64,000 nucleotides of DNA from Molanna angustata. Its lineage: Eukaryota > Arthropoda > Insecta > Trichoptera > Molannidae. Positions 44,847 to 57,000 of the stretch are shown in pieces (position 1 is the stretch's first letter; every line of letters starts with the position of its first letter). The stretch is from assembly GCA_963576475.1 (NCBI GenBank), contig OY754967.1:28130595-28194594 (forward strand), written 5' to 3'. The position numbers and the translations under genes were made by a program. Below the pieces are notes generated by a model. The model made no database searches. It saw nothing but the letters and a program-made list of their open reading frames with translations, and was not told where the DNA came from.

Positions 44847-46019
44847 TCTATAAGGTCGAATAGTTCTTCCGAGTTGTCATTTACATTTTCTTACTTTCAT
44901 TAGGTGAACTTTTCTTTTAGTGTATTTCTTTTGCATTTTTTTCAGAAATATCATGTTTTAAATACATTTAATTTCATATAAACACTGAAATCATTTGAAA
45001 GGTCTTCATATTTTCGAAAACTAAAAAAAGATTGTGCAGTTTCGCGGGGAAAACTATTGATTTGTTGCAGTAAGACAATTATTCACAGGAATACGCTAGT
45101 GAAATAAATTGTTTATTATAATTGTTTTCACTTCAAGGAATACACGTTGTCAATACACGTTGGAAAAATTGATGAAAAATAATTGCTTATTCAAAAAGAA
45201 AACTATATCTAATAAAAAACGGTTAGAAAGAAGATCTTTTATTGCAATGTTTTATGGCGAAATTTCGACATAATTATGACAAGTTAGAAATTTACCTACA
45301 ATATTGTATCTTCTATCTTTTGATATGTATATTTTTTTTTTGCTAAAATAATTTCTTAAGTCAATTAGTTACTCAATACTTTGATCTATTAATCAGTGTA
45401 TTTCTCCCAAAGTAGGAGCGAGTTATCAAATAACACGACATAAAAGTGATTGATTTTGATAAGTGTCTCGCTTAACCCCGATGTTTTTATCGTCAATAAC
45501 TTTGACACAGAGTGAATGGCATCATGATCATGACGGTATGGTTTACTTTATACCAAATTGCGAAGAAACTCTATTCCTTATCGTGTTTGGAGACTTCCTA
45601 AGCGGTTTGCGTTTTGTAGCGTCGGACCTTTCGACCTCTATTTTTGACCTAATTCCAAGAAACGATACACTTGTGTCGTATTTACATTTTCAATTTTATT
45701 ACACGTTTTCAATACGTACATATCTTGTCAATGCATGAATTTTATGGGTGGATTAAAATAAATATAACAAAATAGTTTTAAAATTCTACTAAATATTGAA
45801 TCATGTCCATAAAACATTTGAAAGCTGAAAAAAAATACGTACATGGATTTTAAACAAGGGCACAATATACTGAGGGAACATGAGAGAAAAAAGAGCAAGA
45901 AAAGCTTTAATTTTTATTTCGTAATAGGTATAATATTAACAAAAATGACATATAATATTTTTTAACTATCATGAGTATAGTATTTTTTTTTCTTATATTT
46001 ATTGTTTGTATTTTATGTT
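44847..46019. other. AT-rich stretch, no gene recognised
   Basis: The 91-codon frame at 45463-45738 has no known motif and no neighbouring exon-like frame. I do not call it a gene. Confidence 0.45.
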
Positions 46020-46591
46020 ATTATTATACATTAGACGATCTCTGGGGGAGGTCCGGATACGTAGCGGACTGTATATTATGTATATTCGCATTGAGAGAAG
46101 CTAGAAATAGAGCTTGACTAAAAAAGTTGGCACAACCAAATATATATGCATGGACGTGAATAAAGCGAGATATATATGTCAAGAGGTAGGAGTCTGCGTT
46201 CGTCTCTCTTTATCATCCCTAAATAGAGATACTGTTATTAGATATAAAATAAGTGTTAGAATTGATTTTATTTTCTTAATTTACCCAAGGCGCTCAAGGC
46301 TACCCAAGGCGCTCCGAGCTGCCGGGTGCGTTTTTACGCACTCTCGGGTATTTTTAACTTTACGCCGGATAACATAATCGGACAGACCTAATTTTTAGTT
46401 GACTAGATTCAGTTTAGTTTATCGTACCTATATGTCATTATAAATTTCAATGTGCTATTAGATATGTGGTTATAATACAGTTTAAAACAGTGTCGTTACT
46501 CAGTGATAATATGTGTGTGTACCTATGATTAGGATTTTGTTGACAAACCGTATGCTGAGCAATCCCTGGAGCTGGGCATAATAGCCCACAG
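46020..46591 (+). other. Possible 5' UTR of the CR1/L2-group LINE
   Basis: Base composition becomes less AT-rich (CTGGGGGAGGTCCGGATACG near 46041, CCAAGGCGCTCAAGGC near 46286) and leads into the ORF without interruption. The 5' end of the element is not marked by a target duplication I can see. Confidence 0.4.
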
Positions 46592-48211
46592 ATGTTGACC
46601 ACATGTTGGAAGCAGCTTGACCGACGGCCGAATTATGATATGCAATCGACACCCCAAATTAGGTATACCCTTGACTACCTACTTACCCTCAGATCCAAAG
46701 CAAAAAACCTACAACCAAATGTTATTGAGAAGACCCGAGATGCAGACTTACAACGAAATACTATTAAAAAACGTTTCCGAGGATGCCGTGGAGGTAAAAA
46801 TTGCCGATCACGGACGAATAGAAATTATACACCCCGACAGATACAATATAATGTTACTTTGCCAATAGACAATAAACTCAAACCCCGCGGACACAGAGAA
46901 AGACGTAAGAAGACTCTTATCGGTCACCCAACACCAGAGCGCCATGGAGTACCCATACCCAGAAAAGTAGCTATTGGACACTGGAACGCGCGGTCCTTGA
47001 ACAATAAAGTAGAGGATGTCGTGGACGTTATTCGTAGAAATAAACTTAACGTTCTGTGTGTGACTGAAACTTGGCATGACGACCTTAATACTGTATCACT
47101 GAGAAGGCTTCACTCCCAGGGTCTCATCGTCGTCGAAGAAGCAAGAAAACGAAAACAAGATCAGCCCACTAACGCCCTTAAGACGAACCACGGAGGAATC
47201 GCGATAATCGGGAAACAAGGACTGCGGATCACCAAAATCGCAATAGGAGAATACCAGACCTTCGAGTGTCTAGGTTGTCGAATATCTATCGGCAGCTCCT
47301 ACTTCAACATCATCACCATATATAGACCTGGATCAAAACCTGTGACAGACTTATTTTTTAATGAACTATCTCTTCTTCTCGGAAAAACTGTATTATTTAA
47401 CACAAAAAACATGTATATAACGGGAGATTTTAACGTCCACCTAGAGCAACAAACTAACCCTATAATAATTAGATTTAATGACATCTTAACATCTTTTGGA
47501 CTTGCACAATACATACAACAACCAACGCATGACGCTGGGGGAATACTCGATCTGCTAATTACTGGAGCTGACAACAGGGAGTTAGTCCCACAAATAACGG
47601 ACATCGGCCTATCAGACCACCGATTAATTCACACGACAATTAACTTCACTCCACCTCCACCGAAATACCACACAGTACAATCCCGAGCATGGAGAAACTT
47701 TAATATAGAAAACTTCAAAACCGAACTTCAACGATCCCCTCTGTGTAACCTAAACCAACTTAAAACGCTCACAATTGACGAAATGATTGCTTGCTATGAC
47801 AATACACTGACTAGACTTTTAAATATACACGCTCCTGAGCAAACGACAAGGCGACAAATACGAACTTCTGACAAGTGGTTCGACGAAGAGTGTCGACAGG
47901 CAAAAATATTCATGAGGAAACGGGAAAGAGCCTTTAAAAAACAAACAGTTCACAGACATGAATGGACAGACGCACAAAAAAACTACAGAGACATAATAAA
48001 TAGGAAAAAAAACGCGTACTGGACGGAAAAAATCGACTCAGAACGAGGCGACCCCCAACGCATGTGGAGATCTCTCAATTCTGTCCTAGGACAGTCAATA
48101 CAACCGCCTACCACAGACCTGGTCCCCAACGACGTCTCGGATTTTTTCAACAACAAAATAAAAAATATCCTCAAAAACACAACCTCTCCTGATACACCTT
48201 ATTACGAATAA
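46592..48211 (+). CDS. LINE endonuclease domain ORF
   Basis: 539 codons. The N-terminal 125 residues are basic (RGCRGGKNCRSRTNRN) and of unknown role, possibly nucleic-acid binding. Residues about 127-352 form the exonuclease-endonuclease-phosphatase fold that nicks target DNA: GHWNARSLNNK, CVTETWHDD (catalytic E), TGDFNVHL (D and N), and ISDIGL-like SDHRLI (terminal D-H). All key residues appear intact. The remaining part leads toward the reverse transcriptase. The TAA at 48209 is in frame with the downstream RT frame, so the natural protein is one polypeptide cut by a nonsense change. The ATG at 46592 is the first in this frame that precedes the conserved part; an upstream start is not excluded. 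Confidence 0.82.
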   Translation: MLTTCWKQLDRRPNYDMQSTPQIRYTLDYLLTLRSKAKNLQPNVIEKTRDADLQRNTIKKRFRGCRGGKNCRSRTNRNYTPRQIQYNVTLPIDNKLKPRGHRERRKKTLIGHPTPERHGVPIPRKVAIGHWNARSLNNKVEDVVDVIRRNKLNVLCVTETWHDDLNTVSLRRLHSQGLIVVEEARKRKQDQPTNALKTNHGGIAIIGKQGLRITKIAIGEYQTFECLGCRISIGSSYFNIITIYRPGSKPVTDLFFNELSLLLGKTVLFNTKNMYITGDFNVHLEQQTNPIIIRFNDILTSFGLAQYIQQPTHDAGGILDLLITGADNRELVPQITDIGLSDHRLIHTTINFTPPPPKYHTVQSRAWRNFNIENFKTELQRSPLCNLNQLKTLTIDEMIACYDNTLTRLLNIHAPEQTTRRQIRTSDKWFDEECRQAKIFMRKRERAFKKQTVHRHEWTDAQKNYRDIINRKKNAYWTEKIDSERGDPQRMWRSLNSVLGQSIQPPTTDLVPNDVSDFFNNKIKNILKNTTSPDTPYYE

Positions 48212-49582
48212 AACACGAAAGCACAAATCAACATTTTCAATGAGACTAATATAGATGAAATTCAAAAGCTAATCAAAAACTCAATAGCCAAAAACTGCTC
48301 TCTCGACCCCATTCCGACATGGCTCCTCAAAAAGTGTTCTCACGAACTGTCTCCTTTTATCTCCATGATGTTTAACATCTCCTTGAATTCAGGCGTAGTA
48401 CCAAACCTCTTCAAGAAGGCCTTAGTCACTCCCATACTGAAAAAGCCATCTCTGGACCCTTGTGATTTGAACAACTACAGACCAGTATCTAACCTATCTT
48501 TCTTGTCGAAACTACTAGAGAAAATCGTCGCTTCACGTATTAACTACTTCATTGAATCACAAAACATGTTCGCTACCCACCAATCAGCATACAGAAAGTA
48601 TCACTCCACAGAAACGGGTCTCCTTCGATTACTTTCAGATATAATCCTTGCAACAGAAACAGGCAAACTAGTTCTTCTTTCATTTCTGGATATGAGCGCG
48701 GCTTTTGACACAGTCGACCATCAATTTCTCTTAAACAGACTGAACATATCCTATGGCATTCACGGAACAGCCCACTCGTGGCTGCAATCTTATTTACAAA
48801 ACCGTTCTCAAACCATAATAATAAATAAAGAACAGTCTTTCCCTAAAAAAGTGACGACAGGAGTTCCCCAGGGTTCTGTGCTCGGCCCGTTACTGTTCAC
48901 ACTTTACACAAAGGACATTTTTAACATAGTTAAATCGCATAATCTACTTGCACACTGCTACGCCGATGACTGGCAGCTGTACTTTTATTCAACTCCGAGT
49001 GAGTCATGCCTTCTAAAAGACAAAATTTGTCTGTGCATCGAAGAGATAGAGCGGTGGATGTCTTCAAATAAACTAAAACTAAATCCAACTAAGACCGAAT
49101 TTCTCTGGACGGCCACACACCGCCGGCAGCATTACATAGACAATACTTCTGTCTCTATTGCAGACACCGACATTATTCCTAAGTCCGCCGTTAAACTTCT
49201 GGGAGTACATATTGACTCCAGTCTAAGTCTCAAAAAACAGATAAACAGCACAACATCCTCTGCTTTCTACCACTTACGACGAATAAAATCTATCAGACGA
49301 AATATACCTACGGAAGCAACGAAATCTCTAGTAAACGCATTCGTTATTTCCCGCCTGGACTACTGCAATGGTATCTACGCAAACCTTCCAAAGCTGGAGC
49401 TAAACAAACTTCAATCCGTCTTCAACGCTGCTGCTAGGCTAATCACCGGAGCCGCGAAATTCTCACACATATCCCACCATCTACGAAATCTTCACTGGCT
49501 TAAAGTGCCAGAGAGAATCAAGTACAAATTATGTTTGTTGACTTTCAAAGCGATCCATGGCATGGCTCCCACGTATCTTTAA
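48212..49582 (+). pseudogene. LINE reverse transcriptase domain, same frame after a stop
   Basis: The frame continues directly from the TAA (IDEIQKLIKNSIAKNCSLDP, then TWLLKKC) before the first ATG at 48365, which proves continuity. RT motifs are visible in order: NNYRPVSNLSFLSKLLEKIV, QSAYRKYHSTETGLLRLLSD, SFLDMSAAFDTVDHQFLLNR (motif A with D), TGVPQGSVLGPLLFTLY (motif B), CYADDWQLYF (catalytic YADD), KTEFLW and VKLLGVHIDSSLS. It makes cDNA from LINE RNA at the nicked target. It ends at TAA 49580-49582, just inside the C-terminal tail. Catalytic residues are intact, but translation from the natural start would stop before this domain. Confidence 0.82.
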
Positions 49583-49834
49583 GACTTCTGCATCCCTCTC
49601 ACCGTAAACGAGCGACAACAAACACTTCGGTCAGCCACCACATCCGTGATTGGCAAGTTGACTGAAATAAATAGAGTCAACACTTCATCTTTCGGTGATC
49701 GTGCTTTTGCTGTGGCCGGACCAGCCTCGTGGAATAAACTACCACCTGAACTGAGGCAAATCGACAACTTAGCACTATTCAGGAAACACCTAAAAACTCA
49801 CTTCTTCCGCGAGTCTTACAATAACCCCTAATAT
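49583..49834 (+). pseudogene. C-terminal tail of the CR1/L2-group LINE
   Basis: In the same frame as the RT after a second TAA: LTVNERQQTLRSATTSVIGK, then FGDRAFAVAGPASWNKLPPE and LALFRKHLKTHFFRESY. This tail is the conserved C-terminal end of CR1/L2-type proteins. The GTG at 49646 is not a start; the frame is simply open from 49583. Confidence 0.8.
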
Positions 49835-49912
49835 ATTCAAAGCGCCCTTGAGGTGAGGTTATCACAAAAACGGCGCTATAAAAATAATCCAAATTTATTA
49901 TTATTATTATTG

Positions 49913-50309
49913 ATATTGATGCCTCTATCAAAATGTTCATAACGAAACGACCAAAACATTTTAAATTTGATTTATTAAAAAATATATACCTACTCAATAT
50001 TATTTATTATTTCATTAAAATCCTTCAAACAAAATATAACATCAAACATATTACTATTTAAAGATTAGCCTTTCTTACCATATCAACTTTTCATGATAGC
50101 AACTGTAACACCATAACATTCTGTGATATTTTATTCGTTGCAACAACAATCATTTATACCTACCTACTAATTGTTTCAATATTCTTATTTTTATGTTTTT
50201 GTATTAGTGACGTTTTTGACATGTTAATATGAAGCAAGCTGTGGACGCGCTAAATTGGAGGGTTAATGAGATTTTTTTTATTAATGTATTTTGTATATAT
50301 TATGCCTCG
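49913..50309. other. AT-rich stretch between two LINEs
   Basis: No feature recognised. The first 28 codons of the frame starting at 50229 belong here and are not LINE sequence. Confidence 0.45.
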
Positions 50310-51275
50310 TACGTATTTGTATATATCGAATACAACCAGATAGCGTACGTGTGCTTTGTTGACCTAACTAAGGCTTTTGACAGGGTATTGCTAAATGACG
50401 TCATAAATATACTGAGGGAAAAGAACATTCCGCCAACCATTATAAGAACCATCCAAGATTTTAATTCACAATGCAAAACAAAGGTGAAAGTAGATGGTGA
50501 ACTATCAAAGGAAATTCCCGCAGTCAGTGGCATAAGACAGGGAGATAGTTTGAGCCCTTTTCTCTTCAATTTAATAATGGACAAAATCATAGAAGGGGTG
50601 TCGTCTCTGGGACTAGGTCACAGAATGGGCAATAAAATCATCAACATAATATGTTACGCTGATGACGCGGCTCTGGTGGCAGAATCGGAAGATGATCTAC
50701 AAAGAATGTTATATAAGTTCCACCTTGCATTATGACTTTCAGATATCTGGGTGTCGAAATCTCGAGCCAAAGTGACCTTTACTCAGAAGTTAGAGAACAG
50801 ACCAATAAATCAGCCGCTAGTTCAGGATGTCTCAAAAATATCATCCGGCATAACAAATTCATAAGAACGGATAGTAAGGTCAGAATTCATAAGACCAATC
50901 ATGACATACGCGGTGGAGATAAGAGCCGACACGACCAGAACCAAAAACCTCCTACGAACATCGGAAATTAAGGTTTTAAGGGCTATCACAGGGAAGACGC
51001 TTAGGGACAGAATTCGCAATGACGACATTAGGCGGACCTGTGAGACCGAGGACATCATACGGTGGAGTAGAGCTAAGAGAAGATTTTGGAGGAACCATGT
51101 CAACAGGATGGACGCATCTCGAATCCCATCCATAGCGACAAACGAAATCCCACTAGGGCATCGCCTCCCCGGAAGACCACCGAAGAGGTGGAAGGATAGC
51201 TGGACCTCAGCTTCACAGGAATAGCTTTCTCGAAAAAACAGATCTACGATCTAAAATAAGAAGAAGAAGGAGTAT
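50310..51275 (+). pseudogene. 5'-truncated, internally deleted LINE (family B)
   Basis: Reverse transcriptase middle and end: YVCFVDLTKAFDRVLLNDVI (motif A), GIRQGDSLSPFLFNLIMDKI (motif B), CYADDAALVAESEDDLQRML (YADD), then after a deletion of some tens of residues near 50735 FRYLGVEISSQSD. A frame change follows into MTYAVEIRADTTRTKNLLRT, FWRNHVNRMDASRIP and LPGRPPKRWKDSWTS. The 5' endonuclease is missing. It ends in an AAGAAGAAGAAGG tract, as do 51826-51975 (reverse strand) and 54083-57349. A dead copy of an RTE-like family. Confidence 0.85.
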
Positions 51276-51825
51276 ATACCTATGTATTGTTAATTTTCTG
51301 TGCATGTCCCTTAATAAAATAAAATAAATAAATAAAATTGACTTGGGATAATTCGTATATAAATTAACCAATGTACGTATTTACATAAACCAATGTACGA
51401 TATTTTCTTATCACAACGAAGGTTTTTTTTTGTTAACATAAAACGCAATTTTTAAGACGTGCGTAAATTATCAAAAAAAATATGAACATGCGTTTTATTT
51501 AATAGGTCCATTCACCTTGACATACAGACAGACCGATATTCATAATTATTTGACAAAATGAAACGAAAAAGATATTTTTCATCTTTGTTTTTGAGACATA
51601 ATCGGATCATAACATTATTTTAATGTTTTCTTCAAGATCTCGATTATCAATAACATTGAACTCGTGAGACTGATGTGTAGTTTATAATAATTTATAATAA
51701 CAAATTTGGCCATTCATACCTAAACTTATTATTTTTATATCATAAATATATCTCAATACTTGATAAGGTAATTAACATAATGGAAAAAATGACAGACCTT
51801 TTAAATACGAGTTTTTTCCACACTT
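51276..51825. other. AT-rich stretch, no gene recognised
   Basis: Nothing found. Confidence 0.5.
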
Positions 51826-51975
51826 ATTCTTCTTCTTCTTCTTCCTTTTCATAGACCCGAAGATCTGTTTGTACCGCTATTCTGTCTCCTGCGATGTGGA
51901 CTGCCAACTGTCTCGCCATCTCTTTAGAGGTCTTCCTGGTGGTCTTCTTCCAGCTGGGTTCTCCTGGAGAGCGAT
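51826..51975 (-). pseudogene. Family B LINE 3' scrap
   Basis: The minus strand reads GRPLKRWRDSWQSTSQE, close to GRPPKRWKDSWTSASQE in the copy at 50310-51275. A GAA/TTC microsatellite closes its 3' end at 51826-51845. Only the last 40 or so codons remain. Confidence 0.75.
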
Positions 51976-52317
51976 ACGTGGGAGTCACACTTATTCACAT
52001 TCAAATAATACTTGCTTAATTTAAAAAAATAACATTATTAAATTTATAAAATAAAGTACTTTTGCGACGTGGCTATTTCAAATTCTATTCATTCATTGAA
52101 ATGATTAGAAAATATACAGCATTAGGTAACAAGATTTAAAGACTGGCTTTTTTTCATAAAATAATAATATTACTGTTCATTATGTCAGCCAGTGAAATTA
52201 TTCCAAAATCTTTTAGCCATATATTTATCGATAGAAAAATAATAATCCAAAAATCAGTAATAATGAATACAACAACTAAGCTCGTTAAAGTTTTTTAAAC
52301 GTTACATATCAGGAATC
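51976..52317. other. AT-rich stretch, no gene recognised
   Basis: Nothing found. Confidence 0.5.
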
Positions 52318-52612
52318 ATTAGGGTTGATAGGTAGTATAGAGAATTCCTCTGAGCCTAATCCTTTGATATGTTAAGTATCTGGATGGGTGAATTATTCCC
52401 AATCGAAAGCATGATCGGTGCTTTTGTTGCATTTTATTTTGATCCAATAACTAATTTACAACTTACGCATTGATCTGCTAATTGATCTGCTTAAACGAAG
52501 TGTAAAATGGTAATAATAATTGATTGTTATAATCAATTTGATGTAGGTACTTAATTTTTAATAATATCATTAGTAAATTAATACCTGCTGACCATCACCG
52601 TAAATAAATTGT
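52318..52612 (+). pseudogene. 3' end of the R2-group (restriction-like endonuclease) LINE
   Basis: Aligns with the reverse complement of 27345-27600. Shared blocks include GAGCCTAATCCTTTGATATG, TTAAGTATCTGGATGGGTGA, TTTGTTGCATTTTATTTTG, TGATCTGCTAATT and AATATCATTAGTAAAT, ending near CACCGTAAATAA. It covers only the last codons and the 3' untranslated region, so it is a 5'-truncated insertion. Confidence 0.82.
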
Positions 52613-53969
52613 TTGTGAAACAATGAACGTGTTTTTTAAAATATGTATTATTCAGATAGACCAACTTTTTCAACACATTATTATACAACAATATTTATAT
52701 TATATAAAAGCTTATAACTTTAACAATATTTGCAAAAAAAAAATAGTTATAAATGTTTACAATTCTATTAACCAAATAATATTAAAAAATCTATGAACAA
52801 AATAAAGTAAACTACTTGAGCAATTATTGTAATGATTTATTATTTAAAAGATTTTTATATATTTATGGATGTGAAAACAATACTATAATAATAGAAATTT
52901 ATCTGAAAATTCATCTCATGAAACCTTTTGAGTGACTATTTATATGATATACAAAAGGCATTTCAAATAATGAAAACCATGTTAAATTTTATACTTAATT
53001 TAGACTACTGTGTCGCCATATCATATAAATACCTAATTACATACGATTATATAATATAATAATTAGTAAATACGTCAATATCAGAGATATCAGCGAGTGG
53101 TACGACTTTGATATAATCACAATATATAAAATATGCTTTTATATGATATTATCTATTCGATGTTTAGACGTTCAATGAATTTTACTTTTTAATAATGCAA
53201 TTAATAATTAAAATCTACATTTCATAATTTAGTTAAAATAGTTTTTATTGTCCGTGTTTGAAATAATGTTTCAAATTAGATTTAGACTGACTGGTTAGTA
53301 AAGCCACATACTTGGTACCTTAGTAAATTCATTGCTTGTGGGTTAACCAGAAGGGTCTTCTTCATTCATAAAGAAAATTAGCTACGTAACAAGGGGATAA
53401 TATAAATTTAACGTACAGATTGAACAGATCAAAATGGACATGAAAATAAACACTGTGATAACTGATTACTTCTGACTGCTAGCATTTTTGTTAAATTTTG
53501 AATAGACACTAAATTTTCTGTTTTAAATTTATATATTTTATTTAAATAATACAACACATAAAAAATACAATCTTAAGATACAGAAAATGATACACATTTA
53601 AAAAAAAACATATTGCCCTTTAGCAGATTGCGTAAAGGAGACATTTAAAATAAAGAAAAATAAGTTATATCTACAGAATTATTATCTATATAAAATGAAG
53701 TAAATACAATTTAAAATTAAGTCAGTATTATTTAAGTCTATATTTTTTAATAATTAAATTCAGTTGCCAGTCTCAAATCTGTTTCGACTTGGTTGAACCA
53801 CACCACCCCATTGTACGTAGTAGCGTTGTGCAAAACTTGTATGTGTTAATGGGGTACACAATTGACCAACTACATATATTTTGTCTATTACTCTCTACGG
53901 AATAGAGGCATGGCGTGACTTTCCTATGTCTCTATGTATTTATTTGAAGTAGAACAGTATTTTTATAAC
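52613..53969. other. AT-rich stretch, no gene recognised
   Basis: No frame or repeat recognised. Confidence 0.5.
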
Positions 53970-54082
53970 TAGTTGCATGAAACACATGAGATCCAACTGT
54001 CTATAGCGATAGTAGGTATGTATAGTTGAAGAATAAGTACCAAACTATAAACCCATAAATTCAAATTATTTAATATTTTAAG
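53970..54082 (-). repeat. Dispersed repeat R31, copy 2, left part
   Basis: The reverse complement of about 31843-31950 (shared ATGAGATCCAACTGTC and CAAACTATAAACCCATAAAT). It is cut at ATTTTAAG by the RTE-like LINE. Confidence 0.75.
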
Positions 54083-57000
54083 AAAAATCCTGATCTATTA
54101 CCTTCACGCGGTGGGGGGTGAGCAACGACGTCAGTCGGCCAATATAGACAGGGACCGAGTGTTGGCCGGGATAAGCTGAACCCCAACTAACTTCACCAGG
54201 TAAAGTTGGTTAGGGCACTCTATTGTCCTGGAGAAAGTAAATGCTCTCCAAAGGCGGAGGAACTTCTTTGGTCAACGGCATAGAATGTGGAAAGCAACGG
54301 GAAACTACCACATTAAAGGCCCATGTGGCATCCCAAGAAACAGCAAAAAAATGAATGAATCTCTAGTGAAATCTTCCGGAGGTAAAATAGTCCCCCGTTC
54401 GGATCTCCGGGTGGGGACTGCTCGAGATTCTAATGGAAAAGATAAAACCCAATTAACAAGATGCGCTACATGGAATGTTCGAACGCTACTGATGAACAGT
54501 AAATTAGAAAACCTTAAACTTGAAATGCACAAAATGAACTTAAATGCCTTAGGTATAGCAGAAATGAGATGGCCAGACTGTGGTGATTTCTGGAGTGGCG
54601 AATATAGAGTAATCCATACAGGGTGTATTGAAAATAAACCAGGACAAGGAGGTGTGGGCGTTGTTCTGAACAAGGAATGGGGAAGGCGTGTCAAGGGATA
54701 TGTGCAATATAGTGGTAGAATTATTCTAGTCAAGATTGAAACAAAACCTGTAGATACTGTGCTAATCCAAGTATACATGCCTACCTCACGCTATGACGAT
54801 GAAATTGTCGAAGAAGTATATAGTGAATTGGACAAATTGATCCTCAATGTGAAAGCTGAAGAAAATCTGATAGTTATGGGAGACTGGAATGCGGTAGTCG
54901 GAGAAGGACAAGAGACAACATGTGTTGGACCTTACGGGCTGGGAACGAGAAATGCTAGAGGAGATAGACTGACAGAATTCTGTGTGAAGCACAAATTAGT
55001 AATTGCAAATACTTGTTTTGAGCACCATCAAAGACAACGCTATACATGGAGGTCCCCAGGTGATCGACAAAGACTGCAAATAGACTATATTATGGTTAAA
55101 AACAGATTTAAAAACCAAATAAAAGACTGCAGAAGCTACTCAAGTCCAGATATAGACAGCGACCATAATATGGTAATTGCCAAAAGTCTACTGAAATTGA
55201 AAAAACTGAAAAAGAGAAACAATCAGAGATGGAATGTCAAAACATTAAAAAGGAGAGAGATAAAAGACGAATTTGTTAAAAAGACACAAGAATGCATAAC
55301 AAGTAGTGAAGAAGCGAATGAAAACCAGATATGGGAAAATATTAAAAATACAATCAAAACTGCAGCAGCGGAGGCTATTGGAAAAGATAGACCTCAACCA
55401 AAGAAGGAATGGATAACAAATGAACTCCTTGAAATGATACAAGAGAGGAGACAGCTAAAGAACGACCCCGATGAAGAAGCCCAAAAAAAGTACAAAGCAT
55501 TGAGAAACAAGATAAACAGAGAATCCCGAACAGCTAAAGAGGCATACTATCAGAAACGATGCTATGAAATAAACGAATGTATGAAAAGGGGAAACGTAGA
55601 ATCAGCTTATGCTTCTGTAAAAGAGTTTTTTGGGACAAAAACCGGGAAAGGTAATGCTATCGAAGGAGAAGACGGTAAAATAATCTTCGAAGAATCTTTA
55701 ATCGTCGAAAGATGGAAAAGATATTTGGAAGAGCTATACAATGGAAACAATTATGTCAACATGGAGAATCTGATAGAATGCGAATCTGATGTAGATGCGG
55801 ATACTTTGGGCGACCCAATCACCAGAGAAGAATTTGACGACGCAATAAAAAGGCTTAAAGATAGAAAATCACCAGGAGTTGATGAAATACCAGCTGAATT
55901 AATTAAATCTGCAGGCGAAGGTACTATGGAAGCTATCTATAAGTTGGTCCACATGATATATAAGACAGGAAAAATCCCGGAGGACTTTAAAAAATGTGTT
56001 ATTGTAACTCTACCCAAAAAACCCGGTACAACCAAATGTGAACAACATAGAACGCTTAGTCTCATATGTCATGCATCTAAAATTCTAACCAATATTATTC
56101 TAAAAAGAATCAATCCTAATATAGAGACAATCCTTAGTAAAGATCAATTTGGATTTAGAAGGAGAATGGGAACCAGAGAAGCTATATTATCTTTACGCGT
56201 AATTCTCGAAAAAAGAATAAAAAGAAATCAATACACGTATGTTGGCTTTGTGGATCTAGAGAAGGCTTTCGACAAAGTAGAATGGAAGAAACTTTTTGAA
56301 ATACTAGGTAGGATTGGTGTAAAGTATAGAGACAGACGTATCATCCAAGCTCTTTACAAAAACGAAGCCGCCATAATCAGATGTGGAAAAGAAGAAAAAG
56401 AGGCAAATATAAGACAAGGTGTGAGACAAGGCTGCTCTCTCTCTCCAATGCTTTTTAACGGCTATATTCAATGTGCGATAGATGAAATAAGAGAAGTAAT
56501 GGAACATAGAAGAGGCATCAGAATCCATGGACAAAAGGTAGATATGATCAGATTTGCAGACGACATCGCTCTGATAACGGATAGTGAAGAAGAACTAAAA
56601 GAAACCTTAGAAACTATGGAGTTAGTCCTAAACGAAAAGTACAACATGAAAATAAATAAGGATAAAACTAAGGTACTAACTGTAGGCAGGGATGAACGCC
56701 AAATGAATCTACTGATGTATGGAGCAGCTCTCAAGAATGTGAAAGAATTTGTGTATCTAGGGAGTAGAATCACATGGGATGGCCGTTCAAGTAGAGAGGT
56801 GGACAGTCGCATTCACCAGGCAAAACTCGCCTTCAACAAAAAATCCAAGATGTTCGAGTCCAACAACATGGACCTTAAACTCCGAAAGGAACTAGTGAAG
56901 ACATTTGTATGGAGTATTTTGTTATATGGTTGTGAGACATGGTGCATAGGTGAAAGAGAACGCAAAAGATTGGATGCCTTCGAGATGTGGACCTATCGCC

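Larger units (their letters stand above)
46592..49912 (+). mobile_element. Near-complete CR1/L2-group LINE
   Basis: A single reading frame from 46592 to 49834 encodes an apurinic-type endonuclease followed by a reverse transcriptase and the conserved C-terminal tail. It is broken only by TAA at 48209-48211 and TAA at 49580-49582. The 3' end is an ATT/TTA microsatellite (about 49893-49912). There is no separate ORF1 in the window. The HWNARSLNNK, SLDPIPTWLLKKC, STETGLLRLLSDI and AAFDTVDHQFLLNRL patterns place it in the CR1/L2/Daphne assemblage. A 3' relative lies at 303-560. Confidence 0.88.

Noticed and set aside
45463..45738. Possible 91-codon host gene
   Set aside because: No recognisable domain, no exon-like neighbours, and a length expected by chance in 64 kb.
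54305..54778. 157-codon minus-strand frame
   Set aside because: Antisense to the intact LINE ORF and without recognisable domains.
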